This document shows, piece by piece, positions 17,769-25,287 of a DNA stretch of 64,000 bases. Both the position numbers and the translations under genes were made by a program. Positions within the stretch are counted from its first letter, which is position 1; each line of letters opens with the position of its first letter. This DNA is from Caulobacter soli (lineage in GTDB: Bacteria > Pseudomonadota > Alphaproteobacteria > Caulobacterales > Caulobacteraceae): assembly GCF_011045195.1 (NCBI RefSeq), contig NZ_CP049199.1, positions 4,385,501-4,449,500 of the forward strand, given 5' to 3'. The notes beneath the pieces were generated by a model. It saw only the letters and a list, made by a program, of their open reading frames with translations, ran no database searches and was not told where the DNA came from.

Positions 17769-19085
17769 CTAAGCCGCCGCCCGCGCCGGCCGGTACTGCG
17801 CCGCATCCGTCACGTACTCCGCATGCCCGTACCGCACGAGCAGCGCGCGCACCCGGCGCTCCAGCGTCGCGTCGGCGACCTCGCGCAGGCCGGGGATCCT
17901 GTCGGCCGCCTTGAACGCCGTCATCCGGCCGATCACCGCCAGGGCCACGGCCACATAGACCAGGCGGTCGGCCGCTCCGACCTCGATCCCCATCCGCGCC
18001 GCCGCCGCTTGGTCGCCGTTCATGAAGTGGCGCAGGAAGAAGGCCTTGGCGAAGCGACGCTCGATGCGGTCGTGCAGGCGGTTGGCCGGCGAGCGGTCGG
18101 GCGGCAGATAGGCGGCGAGGGTGGCGCGGATCAGCGCGCCGCAGGTCTCGTCGTCGAAGCCCTGGCGCAGGGTGGAGTTGCGGGCGGTCATGATCCGCAC
18201 CACGCCCTCGGGCGTGTCGGCCAGCAGGTCCTGGGGCAGGCCCAGCAGGAAGCAGCGATAGCGCGCCAGTTCGACCTTGGCCCGCTCCTCGCGGGTGAAG
18301 TTGCGGCGGCCCTTTCGGATCATCGCGAACGACATCAGGAACACCGGGATCAGCCCGGCCGGCATCTGGTCGACCTGGGGGATCGGCACGCCGTAGACCG
18401 ACACGTCCCAGCGCCCCGAGCGGATGGCGTTGAACCGCACCATCGAATGCATCAGCCGCACCATGGCGGCGGCCTTGAACCCCGCGCCGTACCGCTCCAG
18501 CGCGCCGGGCAGCACGGTGGTGGCGAAGAAGGTCGCCGTCTCGTTGACCCGGCGGGCGGCAGTGTCGTTGCCGAGCGTCCCGGTCAGGGCCATGGGCAGG
18601 GCCGAGTATTTGTTGAGGAAGGTGGCGACGAACGCGCCCCGGATCGCGAACGGCGCCAGGTGGGCCGTGGCGTTGAGGTCCAGCCGCGCCCCCTCGCGCA
18701 CCAGGTCCATGTCGACCCAGTCGGGCGTGGCCTCCATGTCGGCGAGGAAGGCGGCCAGCTGCGGCGGCGCGTCCGCCACGGCCGCGACCCCATGTTCGCA
18801 GGCCAGGGTCAGCATGTCGATCAGCCGGCGAAAGCCGTATTGCGGGATCAGGGCGGCGTAGGCGTCGGCGACGATGTCGCCCAGCATGGTGTAGGCGCGG
18901 ACGCGGTCGAGATCGTCCTGGGTCACGGCCACGCCCAGCGGCGCGCGGTCGCGCACCACCGCCTTGGCGGGATCGGCCGTGAAGCGCTCGGGCGTGGCGT
19001 CGAAGTCGACCGCGCCGTACAGCGCCGGCAGCAGGGTCTTCTGCGACGCCACCTTGGCGCGGACCTGGTCGATGGAGAGGCTCAT
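17769..19085 (-). CDS. MpaB / rubber-oxygenase family protein (DUF2236)
   Basis: 438 residues from ATG 19085; in-frame sequence further upstream is intergenic. The conserved core of the family of latex-clearing-protein-like haem oxygenases is visible: RRVNETATFFATTVLPG, then MVRLMHSMVR with the characteristic R-x-x-H-S-M-V-R, and GVPIPQVDQ. Known members use a b-type haem to cleave polyisoprene or prenyl chains; most bacterial homologues have unknown substrates. There is no signal peptide, so it is probably cytoplasmic. It is divergent from a TetR gene, and the shared promoter region holds a TetR-like operator at 19139-19155, suggesting induction by a small hydrophobic ligand. Confidence 0.82.
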   Translation of the reverse strand: MSLSIDQVRAKVASQKTLLPALYGAVDFDATPERFTADPAKAVVRDRAPLGVAVTQDDLDRVRAYTMLGDIVADAYAALIPQYGFRRLIDMLTLACEHGVAAVADAPPQLAAFLADMEATPDWVDMDLVREGARLDLNATAHLAPFAIRGAFVATFLNKYSALPMALTGTLGNDTAARRVNETATFFATTVLPGALERYGAGFKAAAMVRLMHSMVRFNAIRSGRWDVSVYGVPIPQVDQMPAGLIPVFLMSFAMIRKGRRNFTREERAKVELARYRCFLLGLPQDLLADTPEGVVRIMTARNSTLRQGFDDETCGALIRATLAAYLPPDRSPANRLHDRIERRFAKAFFLRHFMNGDQAAAARMGIEVGAADRLVYVAVALAVIGRMTAFKAADRIPGLREVADATLERRVRALLVRYGHAEYVTDAAQYRPARAAA

Positions 19086-19138
19086 GGGCGCTCCTTGTTC
19101 GGGATCCCTGATGGATCCTGGTGTCGACCTGAAGGTTA

Positions 19139-19155
19139 TGTAAGCATTGCTCACA
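19139..19155. promoter_or_regulatory. Candidate TetR operator in divergent promoter region
   Basis: A 17-base imperfect palindrome: TGTAAGC, ATT, GCTCACA (six of seven half-site bases match). It lies midway between the oxygenase start (19085) and the TetR start (19208), so binding could repress both genes. Confidence 0.55.
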
Positions 19156-19207
19156 TTCCTACTCGCCTTCCCCCGCAAGGGCCGACGGGTCGCCGAGGAT
19201 CTCGCAA

Positions 19208-19801
19208 GTGGCTGAAAGACAACGCAGAACGCCGCGCCAGGCTCGGGCCGAGAGCACGATCGACGCCATCCTGGACGCGACCTTTCAACTTCTCGAGGCC
19301 GACGGCGCGACCAGGCTGACCACCAACCACATCGCCGAGCGGGCCGGGGTCAGCATTGGCACGCTCTACCAATATTTCGGCGGCAAACAGGACATCCTGG
19401 CCGCCGTGGCCCAGCGCCGGGCGGCGGCGGTGCGCGACGCCATCGCCCAGACCCTGATCGACCGCCCGGAGATCGGCAGCGTGCGGGCCATCGTCCGGGC
19501 CCTGATGAACGGCGTCGAGGGCTCGCCCGCCACCCGCCAGGTGCTGTTCGACGCGTTGTTCCGGCAGAGCCAGGACGGCATGCTGGCGCACCATCACCAG
19601 GCCTTTCTGGCCTCGATCGCCGGCAGGGCGCGGCTGGAGATCGCCCTGACCAACGAGTCGGCCTTCGTCCTGACCCACGCCGTCATCGGCCTGCTGCGGG
19701 CGGCGGCGGCCGAGCCGGACCTGGGCCTCGACCCCGCCCTCCTCGAGGACGAACTGGTGCGGATGATGGAGGCCTATGTGGCGGCCCTGGCGACGGCGTG
19801 A
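19208..19801 (+). CDS. TetR-family transcriptional regulator
   Basis: 197 residues, starting at GTG 19208. The N-terminal HTH is canonical: ESTIDAILDATFQLLEADG followed by LTTNHIAERAGVSIGTLYQYFGGKQDILAAV. The C-terminal ligand-binding helices are not recognisable at subfamily level. It is divergent from the MpaB-like oxygenase, with 122 bases between the starts, which hold a palindrome. The likely role is local repression of itself and the oxygenase. Confidence 0.92.
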   Translation: MAERQRRTPRQARAESTIDAILDATFQLLEADGATRLTTNHIAERAGVSIGTLYQYFGGKQDILAAVAQRRAAAVRDAIAQTLIDRPEIGSVRAIVRALMNGVEGSPATRQVLFDALFRQSQDGMLAHHHQAFLASIAGRARLEIALTNESAFVLTHAVIGLLRAAAAEPDLGLDPALLEDELVRMMEAYVAALATA

Positions 19802-19836
19802 CCGTGATCTGACCGGCCCCCAACCCAACACATGAG

Positions 19837-19908
19837 CAGTAATGTTTCGATCGGTTACAGTAATGTTTCAGAGCGATACAAATTTATATCGAAACAGGCC
19901 TTCGAAAC
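19837..19908. promoter_or_regulatory. Direct-repeat boxes upstream of the two-component operon
   Basis: CAGTAATGTTTC occurs at 19837-19848 and again at 19858-19869, start to start 21 bases, that is two helical turns. TCGAAAC (the reverse orientation of the GTTTC core) occurs at 19889-19895 and 19902-19908. Tandem half-sites with helical spacing are the usual binding pattern of OmpR/PhoB regulators, so this is a likely autoregulatory site for the regulator encoded next. Confidence 0.55.
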
Positions 19909-19989
19909 TTTGAAAAACGGCCCAACCGCGACGCTTCGCCCATGGCGAAGGTCCCGGCCGCGCCTTATTTTGACTGCATGCTGACCGCC

Positions 19990-20709
19990 ATGACTCAACC
20001 CGCGCTTTCCGACACCGCCACGGTTCTTCTAGTCGAGGACGACGATGTCCTGCGCCAGGAAATGGCCGGCTATCTGGGCGGCCAGGGCTATGTCGTGCGC
20101 CAGGCCGCCGACGTCGCCGCCGCCCGCGAGGTGATGGAGACGCGGCCCGTCGACGTGCTGGTGCTGGACGTCAACCTGCCCGGCGAGAACGGCCTGTCGC
20201 TGTGCCGCCAGGTCTCGGGGACCAACGGTCCGGCCATCCTGCTGCTCAGCGCCCTGGGCGATCCGGTCGACCGCATCGTCGGGCTGGAGCTGGGCGCCGA
20301 CGACTATGTGGTCAAGCCGATCCCGCCGCGCGAGCTGCTGGCCCGGGTCAAGGCCCTGCTGCGCCGCCGGGCCGGGGGCGCGGGGCCGCGCACCGACGTG
20401 CGCCTGTTCGCCGGCTTCAAGCTGGACGTCGCCGCCCGCCAGCTGACCGCGCCCAACGGCGTGCTGCTGCTGCTGACGCCCGGCGAATTCACGATCCTGT
20501 CGACCCTGGCCGACCACGCCCGCTCGGTGGTGTCGCGCGACGAACTGCTGACCATCATCGCCGGCGAGACGGTCGAGAACCTGGGCCGCCGCGTCGACCT
20601 GCACATCAGCCGCCTGCGCCGCAAGATCGAGGCCCAGTCGGACCAGCCGCTGATCCGCACCTATCGGGGCATGGGCTACATGCTGGACGCCAAGGTCACG
20701 GCGGAATGA
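19990..20709 (+). CDS. OmpR/PhoB-family response regulator of a two-component pair
   Basis: 239 residues from ATG 19990 (MTQPALSD); in-frame ATGs at 19978 and 19942 are also possible and no ribosome site decides. The receiver has acidic residues VEDDD, phospho-acceptor D60 in LVLDVNLPGENG, and the Lys of DDYVVKPIPP. The winged helix contains TPGEFTILSTLADHARSVVSRDEL and VDLHISRLRRKIE...IRTYRGMGYML. The stop overlaps the start of the histidine kinase (ATGA), so the two are co-translated. Direct repeats upstream suggest autoregulation. The signal is unknown; the convergent neighbour is a multicopper oxidase, so a metal or oxidative role is possible. Confidence 0.93.
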   Translation: MTQPALSDTATVLLVEDDDVLRQEMAGYLGGQGYVVRQAADVAAAREVMETRPVDVLVLDVNLPGENGLSLCRQVSGTNGPAILLLSALGDPVDRIVGLELGADDYVVKPIPPRELLARVKALLRRRAGGAGPRTDVRLFAGFKLDVAARQLTAPNGVLLLLTPGEFTILSTLADHARSVVSRDELLTIIAGETVENLGRRVDLHISRLRRKIEAQSDQPLIRTYRGMGYMLDAKVTAE

Positions 20710-22619
20710 CAGCCCGGGGGGGCTTTCTGAAGCGGTGGCCCAGCCCGCCGATCGCCGTGCAAATCCTGGCCCTGCTGCTGGCCGCCCTGGTCGTGGCCCA
20801 GACGGTGACCCTGGGGCTGACCCTGCTGCTGCCGCCGGCCCCGCCGATGCACCACAGCCTGACCGACATCGCCGCCGGCCTGCGCGGGACCGTGCCGGAC
20901 GCCGACGGCGACCGGCCGCTGATCCGCACCGTCGAGACCCAGCCGCCCAGCCTGCAGAGCCCCGGCTGGGTGGCTTCCGAACCGGCCAGCGCCGACCTGG
21001 CCCGCCTGCTGAACGCGCCGCGCGAGAACGTCCGCCTGCTGTTCTACGCCCCGCCGCCGTTCGCGGGCGCGGAGAGCCGCCGTCCCGGCCATCCGCCGCT
21101 GGCCCTGCTGTTCACGACCTATGCCGAGGCCCAGACCCTGCCGCCGGGCCCCGGCCCCGGCGGCGTTGGCATGCGAGGCGGTCGGGGACCGATGGGCTCC
21201 GGCATGCGCCAGGGCTTTCCCGACGCGGCGATGCGGGCCGGCGGCGATCCGCGCGGCTTCCGGTCGGGCGATGGCCAGCGGATCTTCAGCTACTCGTCGG
21301 CCGCCGCCGAGGCCAATCGGTCGACCAATCCCCTGTTCGCCGCGCCATTCCGCCAGCGGACGATGACCCTGCCCGACTCGCTGCGCGACCCGACCCAGCC
21401 GACCGCGCCCCTTGACCCGGTGGCCGACGCCGCAGCGCGCGAGCCGACCCTGAAACCCCCGCCGCCGCCCCAGCCGTTGGCCCCGGCCGCGCCGGTGGTC
21501 GAGCCGGTGCGGTCCGCCCCCCACGTCGCCCTGCCCGCTCCGCGCCCCAGCCCGCCCCGGCCCGAGCCCGAGGTCACGGTCGGTCGCCCCCTGACCGCGC
21601 CCGTGACCCGCAACCTGTTCGGCCTGGCCCCACCACCGTTCATCGAGGGCGACTTCGTGGCCGCCCTGCGGGTGGGACCCGACCAGTGGGTGACCCTGCG
21701 ACCCCGGCCCGAGGCCTTCCCCAACAGCTGGCAGCGCCGGGTGCTGATGTGGTTCGCCTTGTCGCTGGCCGTGGTGGCGCCGCTGGGCTGGATCTTCGCC
21801 CGCCGCCTGGCCGCGCCCCTGGCCGGCTTCGCCGCCGCCGCCGAGCAGCTGGGCCGCGATCCCGCCTCGCCCGTCATCGTCGCCGACGGTCCCGCCGAGA
21901 TCGGCCGCGCCGCCCGGGCCTTCAACGCCATGCAGGGACGCCTCAGCCGCTACATCACCGACCGCACCGCGATGATCGGGGCCATCTCGCACGACCTGCG
22001 CACGCCCCTGGCCCGCCTGCGCTTCCGGCTGGAGCGCGCCTCGCCCGCCCTGCGCCGCGAGATCGGCCAGGACCTGGACCAGATGGAGGCGATGATCACC
22101 TCGGTGCTGGCCTTCATGCGCGAGGACGCCGAGGCCGGCGTGCGCCAGCGGGTCGACCTGCGCTCGCTGCTGGAATGCGTGATCGACGAGGCCGAGGTCA
22201 CCGGCGCCGACGTCGCCCTGGAGCCGGGCGAGCCGGCCGAGGTCGAGGTCTCGGTGCTGGGCCTGCAGCGGGTGTTCGCCAACCTGGTCGACAATGCGGT
22301 CAAGTACGGCGACAGCGCCCGCGTGGCCCTGCATGTCGAGGGCGACGAGACCGTGGTCGAGATCCGCGACCGGGGTCCGGGCCTGGAGGCCGGCGAGCTG
22401 GAGCGGGTGTTCACCCCGTTCTACCGCAGCGTCGAGGCCCGCACCTCCAGCAAGCAGGGCGTGGGCCTGGGGCTCAGCTCGGCCCGCTCGATCGTCCGGG
22501 CGCATGGCGGGGACATCCAACTGAGCCTGCCGGGCGACGGCTTGCTGGTGCAGGTGCGGTTGCCGCTGGTCGAGGGGGCGGTCGAGGCGGCGCCGGTGCG
22601 ATTGCAGGCGGCGGAGTAG
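20706..22619 (+). CDS. Histidine kinase with Met/Gly- and Pro-rich periplasmic region
   Basis: 637 residues from the ATG overlapping the regulator stop; in-frame sequence before it is a shadow. TM1 is about residues 17-38 and TM2 346-366 (VLMWFALSLAVVAPLGWIFA). A HAMP segment, HisKA with H429 in GAISHDLRTPLARL, and an HATPase with N-box NLVDNAVKYG, DRGPGL and GVGLGLSSARSIVRAHGG follow. It is EnvZ-like. The 300-residue periplasmic part is unusual: a Met/Gly/Arg-rich stretch (GVGMRGGRGPMGSGMRQG) and a long proline-rich stretch (KPPPPPQPLAPAAPV). Met-rich periplasmic sequence often binds copper, but this is inference. It is followed by a convergent multicopper oxidase. Confidence 0.92.
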   Translation: MTARGGFLKRWPSPPIAVQILALLLAALVVAQTVTLGLTLLLPPAPPMHHSLTDIAAGLRGTVPDADGDRPLIRTVETQPPSLQSPGWVASEPASADLARLLNAPRENVRLLFYAPPPFAGAESRRPGHPPLALLFTTYAEAQTLPPGPGPGGVGMRGGRGPMGSGMRQGFPDAAMRAGGDPRGFRSGDGQRIFSYSSAAAEANRSTNPLFAAPFRQRTMTLPDSLRDPTQPTAPLDPVADAAAREPTLKPPPPPQPLAPAAPVVEPVRSAPHVALPAPRPSPPRPEPEVTVGRPLTAPVTRNLFGLAPPPFIEGDFVAALRVGPDQWVTLRPRPEAFPNSWQRRVLMWFALSLAVVAPLGWIFARRLAAPLAGFAAAAEQLGRDPASPVIVADGPAEIGRAARAFNAMQGRLSRYITDRTAMIGAISHDLRTPLARLRFRLERASPALRREIGQDLDQMEAMITSVLAFMREDAEAGVRQRVDLRSLLECVIDEAEVTGADVALEPGEPAEVEVSVLGLQRVFANLVDNAVKYGDSARVALHVEGDETVVEIRDRGPGLEAGELERVFTPFYRSVEARTSSKQGVGLGLSSARSIVRAHGGDIQLSLPGDGLLVQVRLPLVEGAVEAAPVRLQAAE

Positions 22620-22635
22620 GATAGCGCGGCGAACA

Positions 22636-22750
22636 CTTGCCCCCTACGGATCGCTTCGCGATCGTCTTCCCCCACAGGGGGAAGAGGCGCGCGCTTTTGG
22701 CCTCCGCCCCCTCGCCGCGACAGACCGCGAAGCGGTCAGGTGGGGGCAAG
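22636..22750. repeat. Intergenic hairpin repeat, family D
   Basis: Ends are complementary (CTTGCCCCCTACGG at the left; a GGTGGGGGCAAG end at the right), with internal small hairpins (GATCGCTTCGCGATC; ACCGCGAAGCGGT). It fills the gap between the convergent kinase and multicopper oxidase genes and could stop transcription from both sides. Confidence 0.6.
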
Positions 22751-22774
22751 GGGGTGTGATCCCACGCGAAAACC

Positions 22775-24910
22775 CTAGTTCCCCATCCCATGATCCATGT
22801 GCCCGCCCGGCCCATGCGCCTCGGCCGTGCCGCCCAGGCCGTCGGGGATGCCGATCTTGACGTTGGCCATCATGCCCTGGTCCTCGTGGTCGAGGATGTG
22901 GCAGTGCAGGACGTATTCGCCGATGTAGCGCTCGTACCGAGTGCGGGTGACGATGTGGTAGTCCTGCTTGACGAACAGGGTGTCCTTCCACTGGTCGATC
23001 ACCCCCGCGTAGTCGGGATCGAAGTCCGGCGTGCCCGGATCGGTCACCGACTTGCCGGCCTTGTTGACCACGCTGATCACCTGGAATGGATTGACGTGGA
23101 TGTGGAACGGGTGGGACGCGGCCGTCGAGGTCAGCCGCCACTCCTGCACGTCGCCGATATTGGCCGTGCGGTCGATCCGCGACGGCACGTAGGACCCGCT
23201 TTCCTTCGGCTTCAGGGGATTATTGACCTGGAACAGGAAGGTGTCGGGATCCTTCGGATCGCGCATGATGTTGAAGGCCAGCTCCTGCGGCGGGGCGTTG
23301 AGCTCGGCCGTGGTGATCGTCGGATGCCAGACGAAGTGCGATAGTCGCAGGTCGTTCTTCAGGTCGGCGACCACCGAGGCCTTGACCTGGGCGTCCGGCA
23401 CGTTGCGATCGGCGGCGGCGACCATCAGGTCGCGCAGGGCCTTGTCCGGATCGACGCCCGTCGGGCCCGCTCCGACCACCGCCACGCCCAGCAGCTTGAT
23501 GGCCTCGGCCGCCTGGGTGGGGCTGCCCAGGGCGTCGCTGGCCCCGTCGACGATGCAGTAGTTCCCGGCCGCCGGGAAATAGACCACCAGGTCGGCGCGA
23601 TAGCCGGGCTGCAGCCGCGTCTCGCTGGTGCGCAACACCTGCGAGCGGGTCAGGCCGTCCAGCGCCACTTCCCACACCGGCAGGGCCGCGCCGGCGCAGT
23701 AGGTGCGCATGAAGGCGGCCTGGTCCTTGGCCGGCACGGTGTTCCAGTCGGGCGCGCCGGCCTTCATCGGGAACAGGCGGAAATTGACCGCCTCGCGCAC
23801 GCCGCCGTGGATCAGCCGCCAGCGCTCGAACCGGCCCGCCTGCAGGCCCGTGACCCCGGGCTGAACCCGGCCGTTGATCGAGGTGAAGCGGCCCGAACCG
23901 GCCCAACTGGCGCTAGGGCTAAGCTGTTGTTCATAATCGCGGATCTCGCCGGTCTGGCCGGGATTGCACACCCAGGGCTGGCCGGACTTTACCGGCGAGA
24001 CCTGGATCTTCCCCTGGGCGTCGAAGCAGGCGTACTGCACCTGCTGGAACATCAGCACCTTGTCGGGAAACGCCTGGCCCTTGTCGTCCTGCAGCAGCAC
24101 GTCGATGTCGCCTGGCGTGGTCGCCGTGGGCGCGCGGTCGTCGCGGATGATCAGGGCGCCGTCCATGCCGCTGGACACCTGCAGGGCCGTCGAGCCGTGC
24201 TTGTGCGGATGGTACCAGAAGGTGCCGGCCGGATGGTCGGAGGGGACATTGTATTCGTACTCGAACGTCACGCCCGGATTGATCGAGATCAGTACGTTGT
24301 CGCTGTTGCCCGACGGCGAGACCCACAGGCCGTGGGCGTGCAGGTTGGTGTCGTTGAAGCAGTGGGGCACGTTAACCCCGCCCTCCGGCATCACGCATTT
24401 CTCGGGCGGAAGCGGCATGCCGTTCTGGGTCTCGAACAGCTTGTTGGCCAGGCTGATCCGCACCGTCTGGCCCGGGCGCATGGTGATGGTGGGGGCCAGG
24501 AAGCGCGTGTTCGGATCGACCGACGAGCCGTGGTACGAGCGCAGCCGCACCTTGTCCTGAGTCAGGGTCCAGGGATTGCGGACCACGCCGTCGGTGAATT
24601 CGATCGAGAACTTGTAGAGAATGTTCTGGCGCGGATCGACATAGGTGTCGGCCCCCTGGACCTTTGGCGGCAACGCCTCCAGCGCGCCCGGCCTCGGCCC
24701 CGACAGCCTGGGCGGCGAGGCTTCGGCCTCCGGCAAGGCGGCGGGCGGGTTGGCGAAGACGTTGGCGCGGATCGCCTCGGCCGTCGCCGCGGCGCTCGCC
24801 TTGGGGGTGTTGGGCGCGGCCTGGGACGGCGTCGCGGCCAGGGCCAGGGCGGCCAGCGAGACCCCCGCCAGGCTCACGGATCGGACGGCGGTTCTGGCGT
24901 GGGTCTGCAT
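22775..24910 (-). CDS. Multicopper oxidase
   Basis: 711 residues from ATG 24910 with AAGGGGCG upstream. An N-terminal signal peptide (SLAGVSLAALALAATPSQA) places it in the periplasm. Copper ligands are in the four expected motifs: LHAHGLWVSP and FWYHPHKHGS in the first cupredoxin domain, HPFHIHVNPFQ and HCHILDHEDQGMM in the last, so the T1 and trinuclear sites look complete. The C-terminus is Met/His-rich (GGHMDHGMGN). It is longer than CueO or bacterial laccases. Possible roles are copper detoxification or oxidation of phenolics or metals. The gene is convergent with the Met-rich sensor kinase and divergent from the second receptor, with 377 bases between the starts. Two TTGCG boxes (25014, 25027) lie upstream. 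Confidence 0.9.
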   Translation of the reverse strand: MQTHARTAVRSVSLAGVSLAALALAATPSQAAPNTPKASAAATAEAIRANVFANPPAALPEAEASPPRLSGPRPGALEALPPKVQGADTYVDPRQNILYKFSIEFTDGVVRNPWTLTQDKVRLRSYHGSSVDPNTRFLAPTITMRPGQTVRISLANKLFETQNGMPLPPEKCVMPEGGVNVPHCFNDTNLHAHGLWVSPSGNSDNVLISINPGVTFEYEYNVPSDHPAGTFWYHPHKHGSTALQVSSGMDGALIIRDDRAPTATTPGDIDVLLQDDKGQAFPDKVLMFQQVQYACFDAQGKIQVSPVKSGQPWVCNPGQTGEIRDYEQQLSPSASWAGSGRFTSINGRVQPGVTGLQAGRFERWRLIHGGVREAVNFRLFPMKAGAPDWNTVPAKDQAAFMRTYCAGAALPVWEVALDGLTRSQVLRTSETRLQPGYRADLVVYFPAAGNYCIVDGASDALGSPTQAAEAIKLLGVAVVGAGPTGVDPDKALRDLMVAAADRNVPDAQVKASVVADLKNDLRLSHFVWHPTITTAELNAPPQELAFNIMRDPKDPDTFLFQVNNPLKPKESGSYVPSRIDRTANIGDVQEWRLTSTAASHPFHIHVNPFQVISVVNKAGKSVTDPGTPDFDPDYAGVIDQWKDTLFVKQDYHIVTRTRYERYIGEYVLHCHILDHEDQGMMANVKIGIPDGLGGTAEAHGPGGHMDHGMGN

Positions 24911-25156
24911 CGTTTCGCCCCTTCGTTCACGGCCAAATTCGGGGCCAGGCGACGCCTTGTCGCCCGATCCTCGACGGCTGGATGCCTTGGTTGAGAAATT
25001 CAACAAAACATCTCTTGCGCGAACTATTGCGCATCGCGCTCCGGTTGAAAAGGCATAGCTTCAACACCCAGGCGACAAGCCCGCGCGGCGAGGAGTCCGG
25101 ACGTCCGCTCAACCCTGGTTTTGTCCAGCGCTGTCTTGACGAGACCTAAATAACGA

Positions 25157-25170
25157 TGTTACCGCTACCT
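25157..25170. promoter_or_regulatory. LacI-type operator candidate before the second receptor
   Basis: TGTTACCGCTACCT: an imperfect 14-base palindrome (reverse complement AGGTAGCGGTAACA) 118 bases before the receptor start. It shares the GGTAACA half-site with sites at 43267 and 48783 and resembles the xylose-regulon operator type of Caulobacter. The rest of the 377-base divergent region (24911-25287) shows no other feature I can defend. Confidence 0.5.
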
Positions 25171-25287
25171 CATACGGAATTGCCGGAACGATTTAACTAC
25201 CGGCAAACCGCCAGAGGTTCGGCGAAGCAATCTCGCCTCGCTTGAACAATAAAATGCTCCACGCAGGAGCACATTAGGGGAAGCGTC

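Noticed and set aside
25136..25171. Sigma-73-like promoter (TTGACG with GCTACCTC) before the second receptor
   Set aside because: The spacing of 21 bases is too long for the Caulobacter consensus; the second element overlaps the operator-like palindrome.
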